Source: an uncultured beta proteobacterium (GTDB taxonomy: Bacteria > Pseudomonadota > Gammaproteobacteria > Burkholderiales > Burkholderiaceae_E). Taken from it: a DNA stretch of 64,000 nucleotides. Positions 9,274 through 17,872 of this stretch are shown piece by piece. The stretch covers positions 1-64,000 of the forward strand of contig CAIZNI010000015.1 in NCBI GenBank assembly GCA_903934295.1, given 5' to 3'. How positions within the stretch are numbered: position 1 is the stretch's first letter; every line of letters begins with the position of its first letter. A program made the translations under genes and the position numbers. The notes under the pieces were generated by a model, which had not been told where the DNA came from, did no database searches, and was given only the letters and a program-made list of their open reading frames with translations.

Positions 9274-12200
9274 ATGCGTCGCATTCAATCGCTGCTGGTC
9301 GCCAATCGTTCCGAGATCGCGATCCGCGTGATGCGGGCCGCGGCCGAACTCGGCATCCGCACCGTCGCCATCTACGCCAACGAGGATCGCTTCGCGCTGC
9401 ACCGGTTCAAGGCCGATGAGAGCTATCTGGTGGGCGAGGGCCGCAAGCCCCTGCAGGCCTATCTGGACATCGACGACATCATCCGCATCGCGCGCCTGTC
9501 CAAGGTCGATGCCATCCACCCGGGCTACGGTTTTCTGTCGGAGAACCCGACCTTCGCGCAGGCCTGCGCCGATGCCGGCATCCGTTTCATCGGACCCTCG
9601 CCCAAGGTGATGACCACCCTGGGCAACAAGGTCGCCGCGCGCAATGCCGCGGTGGCCGCCGGCGTGCCGGTGATGCCGGCGACCGCACCGCTGCCGTGCA
9701 CGGTGCTCGGCCCCGAGGCCAGCGCCGAGCAGCGCGAGTCGGCCGCCGGCGCCGACCTGCAGGCCGCGCTGCGCGCCGCCGGCGAGGTCGGCTATCCGCT
9801 GATGCTCAAGGCGAGCTGGGGCGGCGGGGGCCGGGGCATGCGGGTGATCGAGAACGAAGCCGACCTGGCCGGGCAACTCGGCGCCGCGCGCCGCGAGGCG
9901 GCCGCCGCCTTCGGCAACGACGAGGTCTATCTCGAGAAGCTGGTGCGCCGCGCCCGCCATGTCGAGGTTCAGATCATGGGCGACACCCACGGCAACCTGG
10001 TTCATTTGTTCGAGCGCGACTGCTCGGTCCAGCGGCGCAACCAGAAGGTCGTCGAGCGCGCGCCCGCCCCGTATCTGGATGAAGCCGGCCGCCAGGCCCT
10101 GTGCGAGTCGGCGCTGGCCCTCGGTCGGGCGGTGGGCTACACCCATGCCGGCACGGTCGAGTTCCTGATGGACGCCGACACCGGCCGCTTCTATTTCATC
10201 GAGGTCAATCCGCGCATCCAGGTCGAGCACACCGTCACCGAGCAGGTGACCGGCATCGACATCGTGAAGTCGCAGATCCGCATCACCGAGGGCGCGCGCA
10301 TCGGCGACGCCGACTGCCCGGTGCCCAACCAGTCCGACATCCGCCTGAACGGCCATGCGCTGCAGTGCCGGATCACCACCGAGGATCCGGAGAACGGCTT
10401 CACCCCCGACTACGGCCGCATCACCGCGTATCGCAGTGCCGCCGGTTTCGGTCTGCGGCTGGACGGCGGCACCGCCTACACCGGGGCGGTGATCACGCCG
10501 TATTACGACTCGCTGCTCGTCAAGGTCACCGCCTGGGCGCCGACCTCCGCCGAGGCGATCCGGCGGATGGATCGCGGTCTGCGCGAGTTCCGGATCCGGG
10601 GCGTGACGACCAACCTGCAGTTCGTCGAGAACGTCATCAACCATCCGCAGTTCGTCGCCGGCACGGTGATCACCCGGTTCATCGACGACACGCCGGAACT
10701 GGTCAAGTTCACCCGCCGGCGCGACCGTGCCACCCGGGTGCTGCGCTACCTGGGCGAGGTGACGGTCAACGGCAACCCCGACATGGCCGGGCGCGTGCGC
10801 CCCGACCTGACCCACGTCAGCCTGCGGCTGCCGCGCACCGATCTGCTGGCCCCCCCGCCCCCGGGCACGCGCACGCTGCTCAAGCAACTCGGCCCGGCGC
10901 GCTTTGCCAGCTGGATGCTGGCCGAGGAGCGCGCGCTGCTCACCGACACCACCATGCGCGACGCCCACCAGTCGCTGCTGGCCACCCGGATGCGCACCGC
11001 CGACATGCTGCGGATCGCGCCGCATTACGCGCGCCGCCTGCCGGGCCTGTTTTCGCTCGAATGCTGGGGCGGCGCCACCTTCGATGTCGCGATGCGCTTC
11101 CTGAAGGAGGACCCGTGGCAGCGCCTGGCGCAGCTGCGCGAGGCGGTCCCCAACATCGCGCTGCAGATGCTGCTGCGCGGCTCCAACGCGGTGGGCTACA
11201 CCAACTATGCCGACAACGTGGTGCGCTTCTTCGTGCGCCAGGCCGCGGCCACCGGGGTCGACATCTTCCGGGTGTTCGACTCGCTCAACTGGGTGAGCAA
11301 CATGCGGGTGGCGATCGACTCGGTGCTCGAGACGGGCGCCCTGTGCGAGGGTGCGATCTGCTACACCGCCGATGTCTTCGATCACGGCCGCAAGTACGAC
11401 CTGCGTTATTACGTGCACATCGCGCGCCAGATGCGCGACGCCGGCGTGCATGTGCTGGGCATCAAGGACATGGCCGGCCTGGCACGCCCGCGCGCCGTCT
11501 CGTTGCTGGTGCGCACGCTCAAGGAAGAGACCGGGCTGCCGATCCATTTCCACACCCACGACACCAGCGGCGCCGGCGCGGCGTCGATTCTGGCCGCGAT
11601 CGAGGCCGGCGCCGATGCGGTCGATGGCGCGATGGATGCGATGAGCGGGCTCACCTCCCAGCCCAACCTCTCGGCGATCGTCGCCGCGCTGGCCGGCTCG
11701 GACCGTGACCCGCGCTTTCGCGCCGGCCGCACCGACGGTGTCCCGGCCGGCATCGACCTGGCCGCGATGCTCGAGATCTCGCACTACTGGGAGGGCGTGC
11801 GCCGCCATTACGGTGCCTTCGAGTCCGACATCCGCAGCGGCACCGCCGACGTCTACAACCACGAGATGCCGGGCGGTCAGTACACCAACCTGCGCGAACA
11901 GGCGCGCGGCATGGGTCTGGAGCACCGCTGGCCCGAGGTTTCGCGCGCGTATGCCGAGGTCAATCACCTGTTCGGCGACATTGTGAAGGTCACCCCGACC
12001 TCGAAGGTGGTGGGCGACATGGCGCTGTCGATGGTGGCCAACGACCTCACCGTGCAGCAGGTCCAGGATCCGGCGCGCGAGGTCGCGTTCCCCGAATCGG
12101 TGGTGTCGCTGTTCAAGGGCGAGCTGGGCTTTCCGCCCGACGGTTTTCCGGCGGCGCTGTCGCGCAAGGTCCTCAAGGCCGACCCGCCCAGGCCCTACCG

Positions 12201-12813
12201 GCCGGGCGACAGCATTCCCGAGGTCGATCTCGAGGCGGCCCGCCAGGAGGCCGAACGCGTCTGCGGGCACCAGATCGACGACAACGCGCTGGCCTCGTGG
12301 CTGATGTACCCGAAGGTCTATCGCGAGTTCTCCGATCACCACCGGCGCTTCGGCGACGTGAGCGTGCTGCCCACCGCGGCGTTCTTCTACGGCATGGCCG
12401 ATCGCGACGAGATCGCGGTCGATCTCGATCCGGGCAAGACGCTGGTCATCCGCATGCAGGGCACCGCGCCGGCCGAGGAAGAGGGCGTGGTGAAGGTGTT
12501 CTTCGAGCTCAACGGCCAGGCCCGCGCGATGCGGGTCGACAAGGCCGGCGCGCCGCGCCGCGAGCAGCGTCCGCAGGCCGATCCGGCCAATCCGGCCCAG
12601 GTGGCCGCGCCGATGCCCGGCATGGTGGTCACCGTGTCGGTCAAGCCTGGCCAGGCGGTTCGGGCCGGCGATCCGCTGGTCTCGCTGGAGGCGATGAAGA
12701 TGGAGACCCAGGTGCGCGCCGAGCGCGATGGCGTCGTCCGCTCGGTGCATGTGCGCACCGGCGAGACCATCGCCGCGCGCGACCTGCTGGTGGAGTTCGC
12801 GCCTGCCGGGTGA
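9274..12813 (+). CDS. pyc: Pyruvate carboxylase, single-chain
   Basis: This biotin-dependent anaplerotic enzyme converts pyruvate to oxaloacetate. The 1179 residues are in the usual order: biotin carboxylase with ATP-grasp (about 1-480, including the SWGGGGRGMR loop and EVNPRIQVEHTVTE), carboxyltransferase (about 535-815; TDTTMRDAHQSLLATR and IKDMAGL), the carboxyltransferase regulatory region, and a C-terminal biotinyl domain with EAMKMET, biotinylated at Lys1142. Length and order match bacterial PycA rather than two-subunit PycAB. ATG at 9274 gives MRRIQSLLVANRSEIAIR. The 264 bp separating it from the divergent protease gene presumably hold both promoters, but I see no confident -35/-10 pair there. 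Confidence 0.97.
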   Translation: MRRIQSLLVANRSEIAIRVMRAAAELGIRTVAIYANEDRFALHRFKADESYLVGEGRKPLQAYLDIDDIIRIARLSKVDAIHPGYGFLSENPTFAQACADAGIRFIGPSPKVMTTLGNKVAARNAAVAAGVPVMPATAPLPCTVLGPEASAEQRESAAGADLQAALRAAGEVGYPLMLKASWGGGGRGMRVIENEADLAGQLGAARREAAAAFGNDEVYLEKLVRRARHVEVQIMGDTHGNLVHLFERDCSVQRRNQKVVERAPAPYLDEAGRQALCESALALGRAVGYTHAGTVEFLMDADTGRFYFIEVNPRIQVEHTVTEQVTGIDIVKSQIRITEGARIGDADCPVPNQSDIRLNGHALQCRITTEDPENGFTPDYGRITAYRSAAGFGLRLDGGTAYTGAVITPYYDSLLVKVTAWAPTSAEAIRRMDRGLREFRIRGVTTNLQFVENVINHPQFVAGTVITRFIDDTPELVKFTRRRDRATRVLRYLGEVTVNGNPDMAGRVRPDLTHVSLRLPRTDLLAPPPPGTRTLLKQLGPARFASWMLAEERALLTDTTMRDAHQSLLATRMRTADMLRIAPHYARRLPGLFSLECWGGATFDVAMRFLKEDPWQRLAQLREAVPNIALQMLLRGSNAVGYTNYADNVVRFFVRQAAATGVDIFRVFDSLNWVSNMRVAIDSVLETGALCEGAICYTADVFDHGRKYDLRYYVHIARQMRDAGVHVLGIKDMAGLARPRAVSLLVRTLKEETGLPIHFHTHDTSGAGAASILAAIEAGADAVDGAMDAMSGLTSQPNLSAIVAALAGSDRDPRFRAGRTDGVPAGIDLAAMLEISHYWEGVRRHYGAFESDIRSGTADVYNHEMPGGQYTNLREQARGMGLEHRWPEVSRAYAEVNHLFGDIVKVTPTSKVVGDMALSMVANDLTVQQVQDPAREVAFPESVVSLFKGELGFPPDGFPAALSRKVLKADPPRPYRPGDSIPEVDLEAARQEAERVCGHQIDDNALASWLMYPKVYREFSDHHRRFGDVSVLPTAAFFYGMADRDEIAVDLDPGKTLVIRMQGTAPAEEEGVVKVFFELNGQARAMRVDKAGAPRREQRPQADPANPAQVAAPMPGMVVTVSVKPGQAVRAGDPLVSLEAMKMETQVRAERDGVVRSVHVRTGETIAARDLLVEFAPAG

Positions 12814-12902
12814 CGGCGGCCAGGGCACGCGATAATCTGCGCTTCGCGGTTGGCGTGCCGATGGGACGCCAACCGCCTTCGCAACCCTATCGGCCCGAAT
12901 CC

Positions 12903-13841
12903 ATGGACACCACCGCTTCCTATCCCCGCGACCTGATCGGCCACGGCCGCCACCCGCCGCACGCCAACTGGCCGGGCCGCGCCCGGGTGGCGGTGCAGTT
13001 CGTGCTGAACTACGAGGAGGGCGCCGAGAACTGCGTGCTTCACGGCGATCCCGGCTCGGAACAGTTCCTGTCCGAGATCGTCGGCGCCGCTGCCTATCCG
13101 GCGCGCCACATGAGCATGGAGTCGATCTACGAATACGGTTCGCGGGCCGGCGTCTGGCGCATCCTGCGCGAGTTCGAGCGCCGCGGCCTGCCGCTGACGG
13201 TGTTCGGCGTCTCGATGGCCTTGCAGCGCCATCCGGAGGTGACCCGCGCGTTCGTCGAACTCGGCCACGAGATCGCCTGCCACGGCTGGCGCTGGATCCA
13301 TTACCAGGACGCCGAGGAGTCGGTCGAGCGCGATCACCTGCGTCGCGGGGTCGAGATCCTGCGCGAACTGACCGGGCACGCGCCCCTGGGCTGGTACACC
13401 GGGCGCGACAGCCCGAACACCCGCCGCCTGGTGGTCGAGCACGGCGGCTTTCGTTACGACTCCGACTATTACGGCGACGATCTGCCCTTCTGGAGCCAGG
13501 TCGGCACGACCGACGGGCGCCAGGTGCCGCACCTGGTCGTTCCGTACACGCTGGACGCCAACGACATGCGCTTCGCCTCGCCGCAGGGCTTCAACACCGC
13601 CCAGCATTTCTTCGATTACCTGCGCGACAGCTTCGACGTCCTCTACGCCGAGGGCGAGGAGTCGCCCAAGATGATGTCGATCGGCATGCACTGCCGGCTG
13701 CTCGGGCGGCCCGGCCGTTTCGCGGCGCTGCAGCGCTTTCTCGATCACATCGAGCGTCACGACCGCGTCTGGGTGGCCCGGCGCATCGACATCGCCGATC
13801 ACTGGATCGCCCACCACCCCTTCGTCGCCAGCGCTGGCTGA
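12903..13841 (+). CDS. puuE: Allantoinase PuuE (NodB/polysaccharide deacetylase fold)
   Basis: The 312-residue protein begins MDTTASYPRDLIGHGR and contains NYEEGAENCVLHGD, EIACHGWRWIHYQ and ARRIDIADHW, the pattern of PuuE, the NodB-fold allantoinase that opens the ring of allantoin to allantoate in purine degradation. The ATG at 12903 was chosen because PuuE proteins start just before the YPRDLIG block. An in-frame ATG at 12861 would add 14 residues. No other purine-catabolism gene (puuD, uraH, allC) is in the window, so the pathway context is missing. It lies 7 bp before alkA, probably co-transcribed. Confidence 0.88.
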   Translation: MDTTASYPRDLIGHGRHPPHANWPGRARVAVQFVLNYEEGAENCVLHGDPGSEQFLSEIVGAAAYPARHMSMESIYEYGSRAGVWRILREFERRGLPLTVFGVSMALQRHPEVTRAFVELGHEIACHGWRWIHYQDAEESVERDHLRRGVEILRELTGHAPLGWYTGRDSPNTRRLVVEHGGFRYDSDYYGDDLPFWSQVGTTDGRQVPHLVVPYTLDANDMRFASPQGFNTAQHFFDYLRDSFDVLYAEGEESPKMMSIGMHCRLLGRPGRFAALQRFLDHIERHDRVWVARRIDIADHWIAHHPFVASAG

Positions 13842-13847
13842 GCGGTC

Positions 13848-14864
13848 ATGGCGAGCGCAGCCCGGGGGGCGGTGAGTGATCCGACCGGCCCCGGCTGCTT
13901 CGAACTGGCCTGCCCGGCCCCCTTCGACTGGGACTGGATGCTGGGCTTTCTCGGACGCCGGCTGATCGCCGGGGTCGAGCACATCGAAGACGCCACCTAC
14001 CGGCGCGTGCTGCGCCTGCCGCAGGGCTCGGGCTGGGCGATCGGCTGGCTGTCGGCGCGCTGGCTGCCCGGGCGGCAGGCGATCGCGGTCGAACTGGACG
14101 CCGGCCTGCTGCCGGTGGCCGGTCTGGCGCTGGCGGCGCTGCGCCGGGTGTTCGATCTCGATGCTCGCCCGCTGGTCATCAATGCGGTGCTGGGCGAGTT
14201 GGCCGCCGATGCGCCGGGCCTGCGGGTGCCGGGCACGGTGGATGGCTTCGAACTCGCGGTGCGTGCGGTCCTGGGCCAGCAGGTGACGGTCAAGGCCGCG
14301 CACACCCTGGCCGGTCGGCTGGCCGCCCGCTTCGGTCATCCGCTGGCGTCCGAATCGTCCGTGGCGCCGCCCGGTGCGCCGCGCGCGCCGGGCCCGGCTG
14401 GCCCGCGGGGCGCACCTGGCGCGCCTGCCACCGCTGACCCGCCGGCTCTCGCGATACCGGCCTGCCCGGGCATCGCCTTTCCGGATGCGGTCACGATGGC
14501 CGCCCTCACCCCCGATGACCTGCGCGAGTGCGGTCTGATCCGCACCCGCGCCGCGGCCATCCTGGCGATCGCGCACGCCGTCGCCCATGACGGTCTGGTG
14601 CTCGAGGCGGGGGCGCCGGTCGAGCCGGCGATGCGCCACTTGCGCAGCCTGCGCGGCGTCGGCGACTGGACCGCCCAGTATGTGGCGATGCGCGCCCTGG
14701 CCTGCCCGGATGCCTTCCCCGCCGCCGACCTGGTGCTGATGCGGGTACTCGATGCCCGCACCCCGGCCCAGGCGGCTGCGCGCGCGCAGGTCTGGCGCCC
14801 GTGGCGTTCCTACTCGGTGATGCACCTCTGGCGGCGTGCCGCGCTGGCCGCATCGGCATCCTGA
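13848..14864 (+). CDS. alkA: DNA-3-methyladenine glycosylase II (AlkA) with Pro/Gly-rich insertion
   Basis: This base-excision repair enzyme removes alkylated bases. The 338 residues comprise an AlkA N-terminal domain (ELACPAPFDWDWMLGFLGRR), then the helix-hairpin-helix GPD domain with GTVDGFELAVRAVLGQQVTV, LRSLRGVGDWTAQYVAMRAL and the catalytic Asp in AFPAADLVL. Between the two halves of the GPD domain (about residues 168-205, near 14350-14455) is a low-complexity insertion rich in Gly, Pro and Ala, with collagen-like GAP/GPA triplets, absent from E. coli AlkA. The last 55 bp overlap the 3' end of the convergent trhO gene. A partner Ada protein is not nearby. Confidence 0.88.
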   Translation: MASAARGAVSDPTGPGCFELACPAPFDWDWMLGFLGRRLIAGVEHIEDATYRRVLRLPQGSGWAIGWLSARWLPGRQAIAVELDAGLLPVAGLALAALRRVFDLDARPLVINAVLGELAADAPGLRVPGTVDGFELAVRAVLGQQVTVKAAHTLAGRLAARFGHPLASESSVAPPGAPRAPGPAGPRGAPGAPATADPPALAIPACPGIAFPDAVTMAALTPDDLRECGLIRTRAAAILAIAHAVAHDGLVLEAGAPVEPAMRHLRSLRGVGDWTAQYVAMRALACPDAFPAADLVLMRVLDARTPAQAAARAQVWRPWRSYSVMHLWRRAALAASAS

Positions 14865-15580
14865 TCGGGTGCCAGCGCCACCCGTTCGTCGAACACAAAA
14901 CAGCGGCCCCTGAAATGATGGGCGCCAGCGCGTTCGAAATAGCGCAGGATGCCGCCGTCGAGCTGATGGACATTGGCGATGCCGGCATCTTGCAGCGCGA
15001 TCGCCGCCTTTTCGCAGCGGATGCCCCCGGTGCAATAACTGACCACCGTCTTGCCGGTCAGTTCATCGCGGTGTCTGGCCAGCGCCTGGGGGAAATCGCT
15101 GAATTTCTCCAGCCGCCAGTCCAGGCAGTTGTCGAAGGCGCCGTGATCGACCTCGAAACCGTTGCGGGTGTCGAGCGTGACGACCGGCCTGCCGGTGTCG
15201 TCGTGGCCCTGGTCGAGCCAGCGCTTCAGGGTCAGCGGATCGACGGCCGGCGCCCGGCCGGCAGCGGGCCGGATCGCCGGCTGGTTCATCCGGATGATTT
15301 CCGCCTTGACCTTGACCCGCAGCCGGCGAAACGGTTGCGCCGCTGACCAGCTTTCCTTGATGTCCATATCGGCCAGTCGGGAATCGCCGCGCAATGTCCC
15401 GACCATTTCCGAGATGGCCTGCGGGGTCCCGGCCAGGACCAGATTGATTCCCTCTTCGGCCAGCAGGATGGTGCCCTTCAGGTCCAGCGACCGGGCGGCC
15501 TGAAGCAGCCCCGGCTGCAGTTCGCGCGCGTCCGGCAGGTGGGCGAAGCGGTAGGCGGCGATATTGAGAACGGGTTCCAT
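14810..15580 (-). CDS. trhO: tRNA uridine-34 hydroxylase TrhO (rhodanese-related, YceA family)
   Basis: The 256-residue protein has the YceA/TrhO order: an acylphosphatase-like N-terminal domain (LLAEEGINLVLAGT), a linker with the KVKAEIIR motif, and a rhodanese domain with the active loop CTGGIRCEKA (catalytic Cys near residue 183). In this family the enzyme makes 5-hydroxyuridine at the tRNA wobble position in an oxygen-dependent, prephenate-independent way. ATG at 15580 gives MEPVLNIAAYRF. The C-terminus (after FVFDERVAL) is slightly extended and runs antisense into alkA. It is divergent from hns across an A/T-rich 85-bp region. Confidence 0.92.
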   Translation of the reverse strand: MEPVLNIAAYRFAHLPDARELQPGLLQAARSLDLKGTILLAEEGINLVLAGTPQAISEMVGTLRGDSRLADMDIKESWSAAQPFRRLRVKVKAEIIRMNQPAIRPAAGRAPAVDPLTLKRWLDQGHDDTGRPVVTLDTRNGFEVDHGAFDNCLDWRLEKFSDFPQALARHRDELTGKTVVSYCTGGIRCEKAAIALQDAGIANVHQLDGGILRYFERAGAHHFRGRCFVFDERVALAPDQDADAASAARRQRCITE

Positions 15581-15665
15581 ATCGGTTGATTATACTGTTA
15601 CATATCCTGCAGTATGCAGGGCAGTATTATTCGAGTTATGATCGCGGCCCACCGAGGAGAATAAG
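15581..15665 (+). promoter_or_regulatory. A/T-rich trhO-hns divergent promoter region with inverted repeat
   Basis: This stretch is markedly A/T-rich compared with its surroundings. It holds a perfect inverted repeat CCTGCA-GTA-TGCAGG at 15606-15620, flanked by TATACT-like and TATTAT hexamers that could be -10 elements for the two divergent genes. A GGAGA ribosome binding site precedes the hns ATG. A/T-richness upstream of hns-family genes often accompanies autoregulation; that is inference here. Confidence 0.5.
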
Positions 15666-16058
15666 ATGTCCACCTACCGAGATATTCAGGTCCAGATCGA
15701 GGAGTTGCAGCGCAAGGCAGCCCAGGCGCGCAAGGAAGAAACCGCCTCCGCCATCCGCGACATCAAGAAGAAAATTGCCGAACTCGGGCTGACGGCTGCC
15801 GATCTGGGTCTGGCCGCTGCGCCGGCCGTTCGGGCACCGAAAGCCGGCGGCAAGATCGCCGCCCGCATCGCGGCCAAGGCCGCCTCGGCCGAGGCCAAGG
15901 GCGCGCGCAAGAAGCGCCGCTCGACCGCCGGACGCAAGGTGGCGCCGAAATACCAGGGTCCCGCCGGCGAGCTCTGGACCGGTCGTGGCCGTCAGCCGAA
16001 CTGGGTGGTTGCCGAACTCGGCAACGGCCGCAGCCTGGATGATCTGCTGATCAAGTAA
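15666..16058 (+). CDS. hns: H-NS family nucleoid-associated protein
   Basis: This 130-residue protein has an N-terminal coiled-coil oligomerisation region (about residues 1-45, EELQRKAAQARKEE), a long Ala/Lys-rich linker (about 50-95), and the C-terminal H-NS DNA-binding domain with PKYQGPAGELWTGRGRQPNW, containing the A/T-hook-like loop. The arrangement matches the BpH3-type H-NS proteins of Burkholderiales, which silence A/T-rich, often acquired, DNA. The strongly basic linker (ARKKRRSTAGRK) is typical of the group. A GGAGA site precedes the ATG and a hairpin terminator follows. Confidence 0.93.
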   Translation: MSTYRDIQVQIEELQRKAAQARKEETASAIRDIKKKIAELGLTAADLGLAAAPAVRAPKAGGKIAARIAAKAASAEAKGARKKRRSTAGRKVAPKYQGPAGELWTGRGRQPNWVVAELGNGRSLDDLLIK

Positions 16059-16117
16059 TGTCGGGGATTGAAACCCGGGGCGGGTTGATTATTGGCTGAC
16101 GAAAACAGTTGTTGAAT

Positions 16118-16142
16118 CCGGCGTCGTCAGGCGCCGGTTTTT
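16118..16142 (+). terminator. Rho-independent terminator after hns
   Basis: The stem CCGGCG (16118-16123) and CGCCGG (16132-16137) with an 8-nt loop is followed directly by five T residues. It lies 60 bp after the hns stop. Confidence 0.8.
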
Positions 16143-16196
16143 CGCGAGGAAGCCGCCGGCCTGGTATTTGGCGTCGATGGATGTCAGGAACCGGGG

Positions 16197-16259
16197 TTGG
16201 TTTCGATTCCTTCGGAGTTGGCTCCGATCCCTCGGCGCTTGGCTCCGATTCCTGATAAT
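16197..16259. repeat. Three imperfect 21-bp tandem units
   Basis: Units begin at 16197, 16218 and 16239, each with TTGG followed by (C/T)TCCGAT-like sequence (TTGGTTTCGATTCC, TTGGCTCCGATCCC, TTGGCTCCGATTCC). The array lies in the intergenic gap beyond the SLAC1-like gene's stop. No function is apparent. Confidence 0.65.
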
Positions 16260-16284
16260 CCCCGCCGAAAGGTATTTTCTTTTC

Positions 16285-17283
16285 TCAGCGAGCGGGCGGC
16301 GCGTTCGGCTGCACCGTCAGCGTGGCAACCGGTTCGGGCGCCAGCAGCGTGCCCGCGCGCAGTCCTTTCAGGGTGGCCAGCGTCAGGCCGGCGATCACCA
16401 GTGAACTCACCGCCAGCATCGCCACACCGGGCAGTTGCAGGGCGGGGGTGTCGGCGGCCGTGCGCAGCAGCAGTGCAGCGAAGGCCGCCAGCGGGAAGGA
16501 AGCGGCCCAGGCCGGCATGCCGAAGCCAGAGCGCAGCATGGCCGGCACCCGGGTGGCGCTGGCCAGCAGCAGCAGGCTTGCCACGCCCAGTGCCGCGAAG
16601 GCCAGTGGCGCCGGCGCGCCGAGCGCCAGCCCCGAGGCGCCCGCCACCGACGGCGGCGCCACCGTGATGAACCACGAGGGCGCCAGCCGGTCGGGCAGCG
16701 GCTGCTGGGCCTGGCGCACCAGCAGCATTGCGGTCACCACCGGCCAGAAAAAAGCGCCGATCCCGAAGAAGGCCCAGCTCAGCTCCGCATGACCCAGCGG
16801 GACCCCGGCCAGGGGCACCAGGATGTTGCCCACGATCGGGATGTAGAGGACCGGTGTGAGCGAGGCCCAGGGCAACTGGCCGCGCATCCATCGCGAGATC
16901 AGCCAGGTGGTCACCGTCAGCTGCAGCGCGAGGCCGATCGCCCAGAGGCTGCGTCCCGCCCACGCGGGCAGGTCCAGCGCCACCGCGACCGCGCCCAACA
17001 GGATGAACGAGACCGGAAAGGCCGCGGCGAATCCCTGACGCACCGGGTGGGCAAGGTCCTCCGGCAGGGCGTCCGGGTGGCGCACCAGCCGCAGCAGCGC
17101 GCCGGCCAGTACCGCGCAGAAGATCAGCGCCGCGATCGCGCCGCACCCCTGGGCGAGCCGGTGCGCCGGTTCGCCGAGCATCGACCCGGCGCGATGCCAG
17201 GCCAGCGTCAGGCCGCACCAGCCCATGACGGGTGCGAACCATTGCGGGCCGAGAAAATACAGGGCGGATCGGGGCTCGCTCAT
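16285..17283 (-). CDS. SLAC1/TehA family (voltage-dependent anion channel) membrane protein
   Basis: The 332-residue, highly hydrophobic protein has about ten transmembrane segments, the size and pattern of the C4-dicarboxylate transporter/tellurite-resistance TehA/SLAC1 family. Family-like stretches are GPQWFAPVMGWCGLTLAWHRAG near the N-terminus and HAELSWAFFGIGAFFW in the middle. These are inner-membrane anion channels or exporters. The substrate (chloride, nitrate, sulfite, tellurite) cannot be told from sequence. ATG at 17283. It diverges from trxC. Confidence 0.8.
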   Translation of the reverse strand: MSEPRSALYFLGPQWFAPVMGWCGLTLAWHRAGSMLGEPAHRLAQGCGAIAALIFCAVLAGALLRLVRHPDALPEDLAHPVRQGFAAAFPVSFILLGAVAVALDLPAWAGRSLWAIGLALQLTVTTWLISRWMRGQLPWASLTPVLYIPIVGNILVPLAGVPLGHAELSWAFFGIGAFFWPVVTAMLLVRQAQQPLPDRLAPSWFITVAPPSVAGASGLALGAPAPLAFAALGVASLLLLASATRVPAMLRSGFGMPAWAASFPLAAFAALLLRTAADTPALQLPGVAMLAVSSLVIAGLTLATLKGLRAGTLLAPEPVATLTVQPNAPPAR

Positions 17284-17376
17284 GGTGGTGTTTTCCGCGG
17301 GTGCTTGTGCGGGACCGCGTCAGCCCCATATCGACTGTCGGAGGGCAGGGTTTGCCCCGCAGGGGAGGGAATTCAG

Positions 17377-17808
17377 ATGCAGCTGGTGTGTCCCGATTGT
17401 GCCACGGTGAATCGCGTGCCCGATGAGCGGCGCGGCGATCGGCCGGTGTGCGGGCGTTGCGGCGCCGATCTGGCCGGTGCGAAGGTGCGCGCGCTCGATG
17501 AGCCGGGCTTCGAGCGCCTGCTCGCCCGCCACGAAATGCCGGTGCTGGTGGATTTCTGGGCGCCCTGGTGCGGGCCCTGCCGCTCGATGGCGCCGCAGTT
17601 CGAAGCGGCGGCCGGCCAGATGCAGGGCCGGGTCAGTTTCGCCAAGGTCGACACCGAAGCGAACCCGGCGCTCGCCCAGCGCCACGGCATCCGCAGCATC
17701 CCGACCCTGGCGCTGTTTTCCGGGGGCCGCGAGGTGGCCCGGGTGAGCGGTGCGATGGGGGCCGCGGACCTGGTGCGCTGGCTCAGGACGGCCGGGGTGG
17801 GCGGCTGA
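17377..17808 (+). CDS. trxC: Thioredoxin 2 (zinc-containing)
   Basis: The 143-residue protein is a cytosolic disulfide reductase. An N-terminal zinc ribbon (CPDC near residue 5 and CGRC near residue 29) is followed by a thioredoxin fold with active site WCGPC (Cys65, Cys68), FWAPWCGPCRSMAPQF and the cis-Pro segment IRSIPTLALF. The zinc ribbon distinguishes TrxC from TrxA. ATG at 17377 is preceded by a good GGGAGGGA ribosome binding site. In other proteobacteria trxC is OxyR-controlled; I see no clear OxyR site here. Confidence 0.94.
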   Translation: MQLVCPDCATVNRVPDERRGDRPVCGRCGADLAGAKVRALDEPGFERLLARHEMPVLVDFWAPWCGPCRSMAPQFEAAAGQMQGRVSFAKVDTEANPALAQRHGIRSIPTLALFSGGREVARVSGAMGAADLVRWLRTAGVGG

Positions 17809-17821
17809 GCCGGCGGCGCGA

Positions 17822-17860
17822 GCCGTGCGCGCCGGCACTGCCAGGGCCGTGCGCGCCGGC
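17822..17860. repeat. Pair of 15-bp direct repeats after trxC
   Basis: GCCGTGCGCGCCGGC occurs at 17822-17836 and again at 17846-17860, in the short gap between trxC and the convergent regulator gene. The copies can also fold locally, and there is no T-tract, so it is not an evident terminator. Confidence 0.6.
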
Positions 17861-17872
17861 TCCCCGGGGGCA

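Noticed and set aside
7354-12828. An 1824-codon open frame on the minus strand running opposite pyc and into the protease gene
   Set aside because: Only the 7354-9009 part has protein-family similarity. The rest is antisense to pyruvate carboxylase and is an effect of high GC on third positions.
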